Numbered from the stretch's first letter, positions 11,212-23,400 are shown. The stretch: DNA of 64,000 nt from Vanrija pseudolonga (GCF_020906515.1 NC_085852.1:3038001-3102000); one strand, 5' to 3'. Made by a program: numbers and translations. The notes: generated from the letters alone by a model not told the origin.

Positions 11212-13202
11212 ATGCTCCAGGCCTTGCGCTCCGTTCGTCCTTTTACACACACCCGCGCCGCCGCCTTCCGTCCTATCCGCATAGCCAAAATGACCATCTC
11301 GGTGGGTGCATCAGCTTCGTCGAGAGCGAACATCCAGCTGAAACGCCCTCTCCAGACCAACCCCCCCGTCAAGCTCAACGACCCCTCGCTGTGGATCACG
11401 AACCCGTCCTTCCTCGACGGCCAGTGGACCGCCCTGCCGCAGCATGAGACGTTTGACATCACCAGTGAGTTGCGCTGTGCTGCTGCAGCCAGCCCCGCTG
11501 ACACCGCCCAGACCCGGCCACGGGCGAGCTCATCGGCAAGCTCCCCGACATGACGGTCGCGGACACGCGCGACGCCATCGCGGCCGCCGACAAGGCGTTC
11601 AAGACCTTCTCCAAGACGTCGCCCCAGCAGCGCGCCAACATCCTCGAGAACTTTTACCGTCTTACTCTTGAGAACAAGGAGGACCTCGCGACGCTCATCA
11701 CGCTCGAGAACGGCAAGAGCAAGACCGACGCGACTGTCGAGGCTGGCTTCTCGGCCGGTTTCCTCCAGTGGAACGCGGGCGAGGCGCTCCGTCTCTTCGG
11801 CAAGGTCATCCCCAGCGCCTTCCCCAACACCAAGAGCTGGACGCAGATTGAGGTGGGTTGCGTGGGCTGTTGCTGATGGGTGGGGCGGCTGCTGGGCCAG
11901 ATCTCAGCGCCAGCAGCCAGAGCACCTATCAGTATCGCCTGGTTGCACGGAGTTGCCGCTGACCCCCCAGCCCGTCGGTGTCGTCGCCGCCCTCTGCCCC
12001 TGGAACTTCCCTCCCGGTATGGTTGCACGCAAGGTTGCCGCCGCCCTCGCTGTCGGCTGCACGTCGGTCATCAAGGTGCCCGCCGAGACGCCCTTCTCGG
12101 TTCTCGCGTTCGTAGAGGTGAGTGGTGTGAAAAAGGCAGCGAAGCACCGCTGACACATGCAGCTTGCCCGCCGCGCCGGTGTCCCTCCCGGTGTCATCCA
12201 GATCGTCACGACCGACAAGCACCTCGTCGGCATCGGAGAGGAGCTCTGCACCAACCCCCTCGTCAAGAAGGTGTCCTTCACTGGTGAGTTACTTGGTTCC
12301 TCAACTCCAACTAACACACAGGCTCGACCCGCATCGGCAAGCTCTTGATGCAGCACGCCTCGGGCACGCTCAAGCACCTGAGCATGGAGCTCGGCGGCAA
12401 TGCCCCTCTCATCATCTTCGAGGACGCCGACATTGACATCGCGGTCAAGGGCACCCTCGTGGCCAAGTTCCGCTGCTCTGGACAGACCTGTGTCTGCGCC
12501 AACCGCATCTATGTCCAGTGAGCTGACCGTTCCTTCTGGTAGCTGACGCCCAGCGAATCAATCTACGACAAGTACTCTGCCGCGCTCGCCGCTGCTGTCG
12601 ACAAGCTGGTTGTCGGCGACGGCTCGCAGGACGGCGTCAACATGGGCCCCTTGGTGCACGCGCGCGCGGTTGAGAAGTGCCAGAGCCACGTCGACGACGC
12701 CGTCAAGCGCGGCGCCAAGATCCTCACCAAGCCCAGGCCGAAGCGCGAGGGCAAGCTCGCCAACGGCAACTTCTTTGACCCCGTCGTGCTCGGTGACGCG
12801 CCCCAGGACTGTGTAAGCTGCTTTTGACGTGGACTGTCACCTGACACCGCAGCTCATTGCCGACGAGGAGACGTTTGGCCCCGTCGCCGCGCTCATCAAG
12901 TTCAAGACGGAGGAGGAGGCCATCGTAGGTGTAAAATGGGGCTGCTCAGCTAACCCACGCAGCGCCTCGCCAACAACACGGACATGGGTCTCGCAGCCTA
13001 CTTCTACACCAAGAACCAGGCCCGCACCTTCCGCGTCGCGGACCAGCTGCAGGCCGGCATGGTGGGCGTCAACTCGACGTCGATCTCGCACCCCACCATG
13101 CCGTTTGGCGGCTTCAAGGAGTCGGGCTTCGGTAAGGAGGGCGGCCCCGACTCGATCCTCGACTACGTGCAGCTCAAGACGGTGACGGTTAACATTGAGT
13201 AG
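11212..13202 (+). CDS. Succinate-semialdehyde-type aldehyde dehydrogenase, mitochondrial
   Basis: NAD(P)-dependent aldehyde dehydrogenase, 542 aa, eight exons: 11212-11464, 11512-11852, 11971-12117, 12163-12283, 12322-12517, 12554-12812, 12853-12924, 12963-13202. The first 27 residues ([19 protein letters not shown]...) are basic, without acidic residues, like a mitochondrial presequence; a second Met at residue 27 could start a cytosolic form. Family motifs are complete: [30 protein letters not shown] with the general base Glu, and GQTCVCANR with the nucleophilic Cys. The GQTCVC form is typical of succinate-semialdehyde dehydrogenase (GABA shunt, S. cerevisiae Uga2), though related semialdehydes are possible. 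One exon join (12517/12554) gives Val-His where Val-Gln is usual. It sits downstream of a co-oriented alcohol dehydrogenase. Confidence 0.92.
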
Positions 13203-13324
13203 AGGTAATTGTAGGATGGATGATGTACAGCAGTGCCACAGTGGCGGTTGGGTGGTGGCGGTGGTGGTTTGTCTGGCCCCCTCCTCAGAACGAGCACATG
13301 ACACGAGGTCGGGCGGAGCATGCA

Positions 13325-13330
13325 TATAAG
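13325..13330 (+). promoter_or_regulatory. TATA box (TATAAG)
   Basis: TATAAG is 63 bases upstream of the ATG at 13393, the usual distance in these yeasts when a TATA is present. Confidence 0.5.
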
Positions 13331-13392
13331 GCGTCGCGCGTCGGCGACGCCAGTCAGCTCCCTCCCACCTGTCCCAGCACTACTCACTCGCC

Positions 13393-13672
13393 ATGATCCT
13401 CGACCTCGACAGCGACGAGTTCCACGAGCACGCGCGCGACACAGCGTCGGCGTCGGCGCCGGTCGCAGTTCCCATGGCCGCAAGCCAGGCGGCAGACGAC
13501 ACAGCGATGGCGGGCACCAGCCCCGCAGCCAAGGCGCTCATGGCGGAGGACGCGCTCTTCTTCTCGAGCGTGTTCAACTCGTGGGCTGAGGGGGTGGGTG
13601 CGTGGGTAAGGGTGGCGCTGATGACAGGTGCGCCGCATGTCGGGGCAGGACGAGGAGATATGCCGGCCATAG
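13393..13672 (+). CDS. Small acidic/Ala-rich protein of unknown function
   Basis: The frame starts MILDLDSDEFHEHARD, is rich in Ala, Ser and Asp, and has no recognised domain. Unspliced it would run to 13758. A 34-nt intron (donor GTGGGT after codon GGG, branch-like CTGAT, acceptor GACAG before GTGCGC) gives a shorter ending, EGVRRMSGQDEEICRP, with a stop at 13670-13672. I prefer the spliced form because its tail is charged and ordinary, while the unspliced tail is Gly/Val-rich low-complexity sequence. A TATAAG box lies 63 bases upstream. Function unknown. Confidence 0.45.
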
Positions 13673-14567
13673 GCGGGGTGGGTGTCGGTTCATTATCAGG
13701 CACACACTACGGGCAGCACCAGCACCAAGCCCGCATCATCAGAAGTGAGCAACCATGAAGCAAGGATCAATCCGGCAAGCAAAGAGCAAGCAAGGACGAG
13801 GAGCACAACAAGGACGACGACGAGGCGACACGAAGCGCGCTCGAGCAAAGAACAACAGGCCGGGGAGCAGACGAAGAAGAAGAAGTGCATGCATTCTGTT
13901 CAGTCCGTTAGAGCCCAACCGCGGTCCACCGGCTCACTGACCGCCTGAACTTCGTCTGTCGGCGCTCACTCACCACAGGCCACGGGGGCCCTCACGTCGT
14001 CAGTAGCTGGTATGCACAGTGTGACCACTCCATCGTCATGGAGGCGCGAGGCGACGACGCCGCGGTCCGCGTCGACGAACGTACGTGCCATAAGTAGTCA
14101 CGGCGAACACGAGTTGTGCGAGGTGTTGTCATCCCGGCACGCCACGCCCAGCTTCCGTCCTCGCGCGCACGCTGTCCGCCGCCCCCTCGTCCTCAGCACG
14201 CACCGTCGAGCCTCTGCACGCCGACGCACGCACGCGACCACCCACGAACCACTGACGGCGTTTGACTTGGCGTCGTCGCCGTCGTAGGCATTACTTACCC
14301 CTTCGGTCGCGACGGGTGCGGGTGCGGGGATATGCTTGTCCCCTCCCTACCAGGGACGGACCCTGGGTGGTTGGTTGGTTGGTCGATATCTATCCGCGGT
14401 CAGATCAGGTCAGGTCAGGTCGCGGTGTCTGTCGGCTTGCCGGTGTGCATGTGGTGGTTGGTGGCGGCGGTGCGTCTTGCGTGAGTCCAGTCTCCGGTCC
14501 GGGATCAGCTCACACCGCTCACACCGCTCCCTGCGCGAGTTTGTCACCACCAAACAGCACCCCCGCG
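13673..14567. other. Intergenic region, no gene seen
   Basis: Short frames only. There is an AGCAAG/GACGA purine-rich stretch near 13770-13890 and a GGTCA/GGTTGG tandem stretch near 14368-14420. Confidence 0.4.
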
Positions 14568-15201
14568 ATGAGCGACCCCGACGCGGCGACGAAAAGCGGT
14601 CATCCGTCCATCCATCAGACGCCGGAGTCGAACGACCTCGCCTCACCCCTTGCCTGTCGAGCAACCTTGTCCACCGGCGCGGTGAGTGCTCCTCGGTTAG
14701 CCGTGAGATGGTCAGTCACCGGTGCCGGGATACCGGCGCGCAACGAGCAACAGTGCTACCCTTGCGCGGATGCTTGCTCGGCGCACATCTGCGGACGAGT
14801 CGGCGGGGTTGAGCCCGCCCAAGTCCGTCAACCTCGGTGTCCACGCGCTCGCCGCGATCGCCGGCGCCGGACATGACCTCGCCGGACGTGGCTCGCCCCG
14901 CCGACGCCACCACCGGCGACTGCGGCCAAGAAGCGTATCACGAGGACGTGCGCCACTCGGCGCCTCCGCCGCCGCCGCCGTCGCAGCGCCACGGCACGCG
15001 CTCGCGCAGATACCGACCTCCGGGACGTATTGTAGCCGGTTGTAGTTGCGTTGCTCTTACTGCCCGCACCTGCCTGGGTAAGCGGGTCTTGAACCAAGTT
15101 GGGAAAGAAAGAACGAGCACGCCGTCCAGATGGGAAAGTGAGACGATGAGACGAGTGAGCAGAGCAGACGTCGGTCAGCTCGGTCGAAGATTTGCCACAT
15201 G

Positions 15202-15235
<34 letters not shown>

Positions 15236-15665
15236 TCGGTTGACTGGAAGAAAGTCACACACCCAAACGCATGTCACTGTTTAGGACGCCGAGTTGCGTT
15301 TCGAGCGTGCCCTGTGTGTGTGTCTGCATACCTACCTACCCACGGAAGGGGCGCCATACTCGCCAGCGGTGTAGGTGGACGGTGTCTCCTGCCCTCCCTG
15401 TTCCAGTCTGTCCTCGCCCTGCCCCAGTGCTAGTCGTTCCTCTGCTACCAGTCCACGCCGCCGAGCTACACGACGCCCGGCGGGCTCGATGACCGCCCGT
15501 CCATCGGCGCGCCGCTGGCGCCGGTCAAGACAGCGCCGCCGAGGGCCAGCCAGCGCGCGAGGAACAGGACGCTGCAGGACCGTCCATTCGCTCGCCGCCG
15601 GTGCCACCACCACTACAGTCGGCAACAGCGGCGTCTACACCAGCGCCGGCGCCACCACGATTTAG
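14568..15665 (+). pseudogene. Possible decayed coding region, fragments in several frames
   Basis: Several GC3-rich fragments that look protein-like lie on the plus strand but do not join into one frame. They are: a start at 14568 (MSDPDAATKSGHP...) with a good donor after 14681; at about 14755-14865 the fragment RRTSADESAGLSPPKSVNLG continuing to HALAAIAGAG in another frame; and at 15447-15580 STPPSYTTPGGLDD with a Ser/Pro-rich continuation. A (GCCT)n microsatellite at 15201 separates the parts. The best donor-acceptor pair (14682 to 14753) leaves the second fragment out of frame. This could be a pseudogene, a gene with exons I mis-joined, or chance. Family not recognised. Confidence 0.2.
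15201..15234. repeat. (GCCT)n microsatellite
   Basis: Eight uninterrupted GCCT units followed by GTCT. Confidence 0.9.
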
Positions 15666-18600
15666 TGCCACACGGAGCAAAGCAAGGTAAGGTAAGCCTC
15701 CTACTCGGGCATCAGCGCCTCAATGGATGCTGTGGCCTCGCTTCGCTTGGTCGTTGACGTCAGCGCCGGGTAGTGTTTCAGCTGCCTCTTTGCATAGAAA
15801 TGGGGTGCTTGTGGTGTGTGTGTGTGCTTGGGATGAGGGAGAGAGTGCGGCGTTATGCGTGCGCACTCGTTTCCTTGCGCGCATGCTCGCTCACTCGCCC
15901 GCTCGCAGCTGCCCGCCACACACATACGCATACGGAGCGGGCCGGCCGGCAACTAGATGCCAACCCAACCTGCTTACTGCGGAGGCGCCGGACAATCCCG
16001 CGCGCAATCCATGTTGCGTGGGACATGCAAGTGTTGTGCAAGGTGGTGCGGTGGTGCTGGGTGGCGCCCCCGCACGCACGCCTCGACCGACGCCAAGCTG
16101 CCTCGCTCGATGCGGTGGGGCTGGCGGCGAGCGGGCGAGTCTCACGCCACCACAAATGGAGACGATCATGACGCACTCAGTGAGCTACTCCGTGCAGGGG
16201 CGGCAAAGTGTGTGTGAGCGAGGGTGCATGCGGGCGGGCGGGTAAATTAGCCTCTGGCTGCACCACAAGCAGTGGGCAAGGCAACACCAGTGTAATCGGG
16301 ATCTTCAGGTCACACTGTGTTGTTGTCGTCGCAACTGCTCGTTGTTTAGGATTTGGAGCTGCTGGTTGACGACACAGGGTGAGGGCGGCAGCACCCAGCG
16401 TGGAAACGAGGTGGGCTAGATTGACATGAGATCGAGCAGAGGTACGTACCTACGTATCCATGCCTTTAGTGATTTCTGGGTAGAGTTTAGGCATTAGCCC
16501 CGGCTGGCTCCTCTGCTGGCGCGCAAGGCGCGAGGCGAGGGGACGGAAGGATACGTACTATTTGTTGCTACAAGCAGCAACTCGCCAGTCACGATCCGGC
16601 TGGGTGCCAGGGAGGGTTATGCACATTGTGTGGGGCCTGGGGCCTCTCACGCTTTCGCTCCGCATCATCGCTGACACTAGTCTGCCGCCCCGATCAACTC
16701 CCGAGGCAGCTCCCGAATTGGAACCACTCTATTCTCCTGTTGTTTGTGCTGCGACTATTGGCACCACGCATGCATTTGTTTTGCTGTTTGTTTTGTTTAC
16801 TCGAAGCAGTCGAGGGGGCGGGATGGGGCCAACGAGCCGAGCTGCTGCAAGCAGCCAAGCAGCCATGATGCATTCAGCCATGCACAAACTACTGTCGACA
16901 CATGTGCACTCGGGGAAGCAAGTGGAATGCCCGCAAGCTGCCGCAACCAACCCAGAGTTTACCGGATTCTGATTCCCAGCGCCGGGGCGTCAAAGTGGCC
17001 GCTTGTTGCGTCCCACTCGACAGGCTCGTGGATCATGTTGACAGGCCTGTGGGATGAAACTTGGCAGTCTGGAGCCGAGCTGGGCTGAGTACAATAAAGT
17101 GGTCCCTGGCTGGGTTGGGACCTGACGCTATTTTCGAGGTGCAAGCAGCAGCGTGCGCCGCAAAGTGCGGGCCGTCTGTCCGTGTGGAAACCAAAGTCGC
17201 AAGCTCGCATGAGCTCGGTCGTCACCATGCTGGCAACCAACGTCTGAAACCTGGCAACAATGTGGGCACACTGGGCTGCTGAATGCTCGAGTGGAATGTG
17301 CTGCGCGCACGCCCACCTCTCCGACCAAGGCGGGCAGTTGGGCACTGGCGGGCAGGCAGGCAGGCAGGTGATGCAGGTGAGCAGGCGAGCACAAGAGCCA
17401 AGCGGACAAGCGACGTAGCCTAAATGCGGAACATGAGGTAATGCGCCAAGAGTGTGCCAGAGCGGCCGTCACTGGGCTCTGATGCGTGTGGGTGTGCAGC
17501 CATGCGGCTTGCGGCGAGCCGCAAACACAAAACTCGACTCGACTCGAGACCTGCCGCCGCCGTGCCGCCGCCTCAGCATTGTACGCCCCGCCCGCTTGTC
17601 AAACGACTGGCGTTGACTGGCGTCCGGGGCCACCGGGGGACCACTAAATGCCTGCCTGACCCTCGAGTCCCTGTGTTGCTCGTGGGACCCAAATGTATGT
17701 CAAAAACGCAAGAATGGCAGCGTTCAGGGACGAGATGCCTTGCTGCTTTGCTGCCGCCGCCGTCGCCGCCGCCGCCGATACTGTAATGTGGCGTTCCTCA
17801 GGTCCCATCATTTCAACGCACAAGATGCAAGGCACCACACAAACCACCACTGCCAGGAGTTGCCCGATACTCCCACCCACCCACCCAGCCAGTCGGTATA
17901 CAACGAGTAGCAGCAGCAGCAGCAGCAACCAGGATACAACCAGACGCTAGCGATGACCACCCTCGGGAGGAGACACAACCTAGAGTATAGCCGCCAATCA
18001 AAAGCGTAATCAATGTAAACACAGCCACCGCTGCGCTGCTGCTGCTGAACCTGAACTGAAAGACAAAGGCCAGAGAGGAAGGTTGGTACACATAGGGAGG
18101 TTCCGGCAGGTGGGAGCCCGGTTGCGGTCAGTCGGTGGGTGGGTGGGCGAGCGAGCGGGGCTATTGCACATTGCATTGACGGGCACAACAAGGCAAAGAG
18201 GTGGATACCATGACGACGAACCCAGATGCGCTCCTTGGTGCTGTGCAAGCCGCTGTTGCGCCAGTGACATCTGAAGGGGGGGACGATGATGCCAAAAAGT
18301 GTCCGGGGGTATGGAGTATGCTGCTAAGACACGGCGCCAGTAACGGCTGTGGGCTGTGGGCGCTGTGGTGGTGGTGTGTGGTGGTGGTGTCGGCCCCGCA
18401 CGCCCCGGCGATCTTCAAGTCCCCTTGCTTGCCGGGGCTGCGGCTTGCAAGCATAACGATCATGGGCCGCCAGCAGTAGTACGTGGTGGTTCCTGCCGAC
18501 CCGCATGGGTGAAGGGCATAGGGACAGGGAGGGGCGCACTCGGCTACCATGGTACCAGGCGGCCAGGGTGGGTGGGTGTTGGGTCGTGCCGGATACATGT

Positions 18601-19182
18601 GGGGGGTGCAGCCATGCTGCATGCTGTCTGCCGCCTGCCTGCATGCAGCAGCGGGCAAGGCGTCTAGAAAAAAAAACGAGGTTGCGTCCTTGACCCTGGG
18701 ATTGTGAGTGAGGTTGTTGTTCAGGGCGAGGAAGGCGCAAAGGGAAGGGCCTTGCCCTGGTCCCTGACTATTGGCTTTGAGAGAGATTGTTAGACCCTGC
18801 CCGAGCAGTGATCCATCTTGCAACAGACTGACTGACTGCTGGCTACCAACCACCCACCACCCGGCACCACCACTCGTCATTGTGTTTGCGCGCGATCCAA
18901 ACCTCGTACCAGTCTAACTGAGTGCGGCCAACGGGGCGGGCTCAGAGGCAGCAAAGGCAGCTTGCGGCGCTGCCGCCGGATACTTGCTGCCATGCAAGGG
19001 GGGGCGGCGCTATTGGACCTGATCCGGTAGTCTTGACGTCGTTTGGGCTTGCTCCTTCTCTCTCTCTCTGGCCGTTAGCGTCAAGTGACCCCAACCCACC
19101 ACATCATCCCAACAACCGGTCCAACCTGTCTCACCCCTTCCCCTCCCACTGCATACAACCACCCCCCCTCCCCCCGGCAAGC
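15666..19182. other. 3.5-kb gene-poor, low-complexity region
   Basis: I find no gene here. Long chance frames exist on both strands (for example 172 codons at 15727-16245 plus and 239 codons at 18161-18880 minus), but they have no domains, no GC3 bias and no splice structure. The DNA is full of short repeats such as CAGGCAGG near 17353-17368 and CAGCAG near 17910-17925. Its local base composition is less GC-rich than the coding parts. It may hold the long regulatory region of the surface protein at 19274 or an unrecognised non-coding transcript. Confidence 0.45.
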
Positions 19183-19189
19183 TATATAA
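19183..19189 (+). promoter_or_regulatory. TATA box (TATATAA)
   Basis: TATATAA lies 85-91 bases upstream of the ATG of the CFEM-like gene and is followed by a strong CT-rich leader (19200-19270). Confidence 0.65.
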
Positions 19190-19273
19190 CACCCCGCCAG
19201 ACTGCATTCCACCTTTCTCTTCTCTCATCGTCTCTTATTTCCTCCCCTTCCTCTCTCTCCCTACCTAGACACA

Positions 19274-20418
19274 ATGAAGTTCGCCGTCCTCTTCGCCGTC
19301 CTCGCCGTCTCGGCCGTCACTGCCCAGCAGGTCGAGTAAGTACCCCGTCTTCCCTCTCTCTCCTCCCACTCTACTCGTCACCTCCCTTCCCCCCCACACA
19401 CACCGCCCAGCCTGCCCACCAATCTCCATCTCGGTCACCTGCTTGGCGGGACCAATCTATCACTCGTCGACAAAGGCCAAGCCAAAGCTTGCCGGTGCCA
19501 CACACAATGTCCCCATGACGACACCCACCCGACGTTGCCGCCGCCTTCCTTACTCGGCCTTCCTTTTCATACGCACCCGCTTTCCCACACACCAACCAGT
19601 ACACGGTTGCTAACCATCCTTTCAGCCCCGCCTCGGTCCCCCCTCAGATCGCCGCGTGCTCGCAGGCCGCCGCCACCAAGGCCGGCTGCGCTTCGGCCCT
19701 TGACGCCGAGTGCATCTGCAGGACCCACGGCACCGACTTCACCAACGCCGCCACCCCCTGCATTGCGTAAGTCGCTGCACGACCCTGGCTCAGATATAGA
19801 CTTGCGGCTAACCATCTCTTCAGCGCTCTTGGTGCCGACCTCATCAACCAGGCCCTCGACATCCAGAGGCGCGTCTGTGCCGACGGCTTCATCGGCGCCG
19901 CTTCCTCGGCTCCCCCTGCCTCGGCCTCATCGGCCCCCCCTGCCGAGTCGTCGGCCCCCCCCGCCTCGGCCTCATCGGCCCCCCCCGCCTCGGCCTCGTC
20001 GGCCCCCCCCGCCTCGGCCTCGTCGGCTCCCCCTGCCTCGGCCTCGTCGGCTCCCCCTGCTTCGGGCTCGTCGGCTCCCCCTGCTTCGGGCTCGGGCGCT
20101 CCCCCTGCCTCGTCGGCTCCCCCCGCCGTCTCCTCGGCTCCCCCTACCACCGGCGGTGGTGGCTCGGGCGGTGGCGGCTCGGGCGGTGGTGGCTCGGGCG
20201 GTGGTGGCTCGGGTGGTGGTGGCTCCGGCGGTGCCGGCGGTGGTGCCGTCTCGTACGCCGTCCCCTCGGCCGCTGCCTCGTCGGGCGCTGCTGGCTCGAA
20301 CGCCACCAAGGCCGAGGCCAACGGCTCGGGTGCCCTCCCCGCCGTCGGCGTTGCTGGCCTCGCCTCGACTGCCGCTGTCGCCGTCGCCGGTGCCCTGCTC
20401 GGCGCTGCCCTCTTCTAA
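19274..20418 (+). CDS. CFEM-like GPI-anchored cell-surface protein
   Basis: Secreted, probably GPI-anchored wall or membrane protein, 265 aa, exons 19274-19335, 19626-19766, 19824-20418. Residues 1-17 (MKFAVLFAVLAVSAVTA) are a signal peptide. Residues 18 to about 85 carry six Cys in a CFEM-like arrangement (C-x9-C-x7-C-x-C ... C ... C); classical CFEM domains have eight, so two are missing or the family is divergent. Next comes a Ser/Ala/Pro stalk of SAPPASAS-type repeats, five GGGGS units, a short Asn/Ser region and a 25-residue hydrophobic C-terminal tail ending ALLGAALF, as in GPI signals. CFEM proteins of fungi bind heme or act in adhesion and virulence; the role here is inference. The 290-nt first intron is long for this window. 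Confidence 0.85.
19909..20240 (+). repeat. Coding minisatellites: SAPPASAS array and (GGGGS)5
   Basis: Within the surface-protein gene, a 24-nt unit encoding SAPPASAS or close variants repeats about seven times. It is followed by five head-to-tail 15-nt units encoding GGGGS. The units are nearly identical at DNA level (GGCGGTGGTGGCTCG type), so copy number is likely to vary between strains. Confidence 0.9.
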
Positions 20419-23400
20419 GCGACCTCGATCTCGCATTAGTAGTAAACCGTTTCATGTTCACAACGGACTCTTCATCACCTCGTCGTTTTTTCCCACCCCT
20501 ATTTAGTAACTTGCCATGACATATGGACAATTCGAATGCACGCATAATTGTGATGATACCAAGAGCAGCAGCGGCAGCGGCAGTGGCAGCGGCGGCGGCG
20601 GCGATGGAAGCTGCGACGACGATTCCAACTGACTTGGCTGGCATCAAAGACTCGGTTTTCTCATGACTGCCTCGATGGTTAGTGGCAGTGGGTGGCTGTG
20701 CATTCTAGCGCAAAAAAGGCAGGGAACGTGGGTGCGGATCGATCTTGAAAGCGGTCTTGGCCTTAGATCACCAGGCGGCATTTTCCAACGAGCAAGCCTA
20801 TTAAACGCCACATTATCGAATGGGACCGGCGAGCAGTGGGATCAGCAGCGTCGGCAACGACAGCGACAGCGACAACGACGACGAGCTCAGTGGCGGCGAT
20901 AGCGACGACTAGCACACACAGCCAGAGCAGCAGCACCAGAACCAGAACGATCGAGCGTGTGGCAACAATGCGCCCTCGCTCCCGCTCACCTCGTCGCAAT
21001 GGTTTCAGGCTCCTTGCGTGCTGACATTGATTGATCGCGGCTGCCTCGCCACGCTCCAACAACAGGAGGACAGCTGACCCAATGTGAAATTAACCCCCGC
21101 CGTGGTGGGCCCTTGCCCACCGCCCAACTAACCGCTAGTGGCATTTCGCCTGCCGTCTGTGTGGGTGCATGTCATCATTCCTATACGACCGGAACTAGCT
21201 CGTAACGGCATGTGGGTGTGGGTGAGTGTCGCTGCGACTTGAGCGACCGAGCTCACTCGACGTCGCCTTGCGTTGGAGGCGGGCGGAGCTGGGAGCTGCC
21301 GGCACGCGGGACGAGGCATGCGACAGACAGCCTCCTTGCTCCCGTATGCTTATCGTAGCGGTGCAGGGGGTGTGGCGCGGTGAGCGCAGCGGATCTGGCT
21401 GGGAAGACGACACCACACCACGAACACAACACAGCACGTCCTCTCTTCCCCTGGAGCCTAGTCTCCGGGTCGGAAACGTGGCGGCGGAGACACGACAGCG
21501 GCACGGCTCGGCTCGCTGCCGAGCCCTGGGCAGGGGAAATGCGTAGTGGTAAGGTTGGGATTGGGTTTGCGAGTGGATGATGCGGCTCGTGTGGCGTGGC
21601 CGGCGGGCGATGTGGCGCCCGCTGCCCGGCCGGCGGGGCCTTGTTTCGCATTGCTGTGTCTTGTTGTTTGTTTGTTTGTTTGTTTGTTTACTCTTTGTGG
21701 TGTGTGTGTGTGTGTGGCGGGTGGGAATTGAGTAGTAGGGCAGCTCGAGCAGCAGACGGACAGGCTTGTTTATTGGAACGAGCCGGTTGGCGGTAATGTA
21801 GCCAGCTAAAGCGTAGTGGCAACCAACCAACCCCCACACAATGCAGATCGCAACTGATTCCAGGCAGCTTAATCCCCCTTTAGTGCAGCTCGAGCTAGAC
21901 AAAAGTGTGGTAGCGTACAAAGTACGTTTAGTGATGTGCATTTTGCGCTTAGCGGTTTGTTTGTTTGTTTGTTTGTGTGTTTGCTTGGGTGGGTAAAGCA
22001 AGAGTCGAGGTGTGTGGCGGACACATGGCCGGTTATACAGAGTTTGCGCTAGGTGTGCCCGGCGGTCTCGAGAGGTCAAGGCTGTTGCCTTTTCATCCTC
22101 TTTCTCAAGGACTAATGTGCTCGCAATGCTAATGTACAATCAAACCAAACCATTCATCTATCGAGGAGAGAGAGAGAGTAGCGGGGCGAGCGGGCGAGCC
22201 AAGGAGCGAGGCGGGGTGACTTGACGACGGCGGGCTGTGCTCTGCTCTCGAGTGAGTGGACACGGGACACGCCGTCCTCGCCAACCAGCAAGCAACAGCC
22301 ATCCACACGTCAGACGGGAATCAAGACAGACAGACAGACCTTGGACTCACTCTACTGCGACTGCTGCTCCACTAACGCCCGCCCAGTCACTGCCGCTGCC
22401 GTCGAGGACACTAGCCAAGCGCAGATATCACACCCGCAGCGCCATGTCTCACGAGGTGTATTGTATCTCTTGATCCGGTCCACGGCCAGCCGCGGCTGCG
22501 GGGCTGTGGCGTGCTGTGCAGGCGACTGCCGATGGCTCGCGGCCAGTGCCGATGCTCGCTCATTTAGTACATACAGTGACTGAAGGCTCTGCCGAGGGGC
22601 CTCGGACTGACTTGTTACCTTCTTAGCACTTGTGACTTGCGCAAGGTGTCTCCGAGTGCCACAGGGTGGCACTTGCAGCTTGCAGCTTACAGTTCCGACT
22701 TGGTCCACGAGTCGGCTAGGACAAGGCCCCGCCAGCCAGCAGCCAGCTAGCTAGCTAGCTACGCTGATGCCGCATCGAAGGCAAGCTCGGCTCGGCATGC
22801 ACCAGTATGTACCACCAGAGGACGCATCGAAACCGTCCCGTCCGTCAGGCGGCACGAACCTCGACCACCTCGTGCCGCTCAAGCACCGCAGCGAGCCGAG
22901 CGCACGAGTGCAACCAACCTCCCCTCTCGGCCCGACCCGAGGCATCTTTCTCCGAACTCACATACCCAGTACATAGCGGCGCTTCGCATTCCATTCCCCG
23001 ACGACTGGATGGCCGCCGCCGTGCGAACATTCGCCGCACGCCCGCCCGCTGTGCTGACGTCACCATGGGCGGACCTGCATACCTCGCTCGCTGGGCCGCG
23101 TGCCAAGACGACAGAGGAGCTGGGCAACTCTGCGTGGCCGAGCCGCACGGCGCGGCGTATCAGATTAAGAGTCAACGTCTGTCTGCGGACGCAAGTACGT
23201 GACGTCGTGCGTTCGGTGCGGCGGGGCGCGGGGCGACGCCGTTCGCGGACAGGTTCTGGCTGGTAATCTGCTACATACGCGGCGTCGCGGCTTCCACTCA
23301 CTCACCTCTATCTATCAACCGCACTCTGCATATCGAACGCTAGGCTGACAACCCACAGTTGCAAGCACGCACGTACTCACGCACGCCCCATGTCTATGTA

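Noticed and set aside
15201-15234. GCCT array as a telomere- or centromere-like repeat
   Set aside because: Only eight units, isolated; an ordinary microsatellite.
15727-16245. 172-codon plus-strand frame
   Set aside because: Cys/Arg-rich with no recognisable pattern, overlapping equally open frames on the other strand.
18161-18880. 239-codon minus-strand open frame
   Set aside because: No domain, no GC3 bias, ordinary low-complexity composition, and equally long chance frames occur elsewhere in GC-rich non-coding DNA here.
21195-22139. 314-codon minus-strand open frame with QTNKQTNK runs
   Set aside because: It is kept open by reading through (TTTG)n and (GT)n microsatellites; the rest is Arg/Ser/Pro-rich and looks like translated non-coding DNA.
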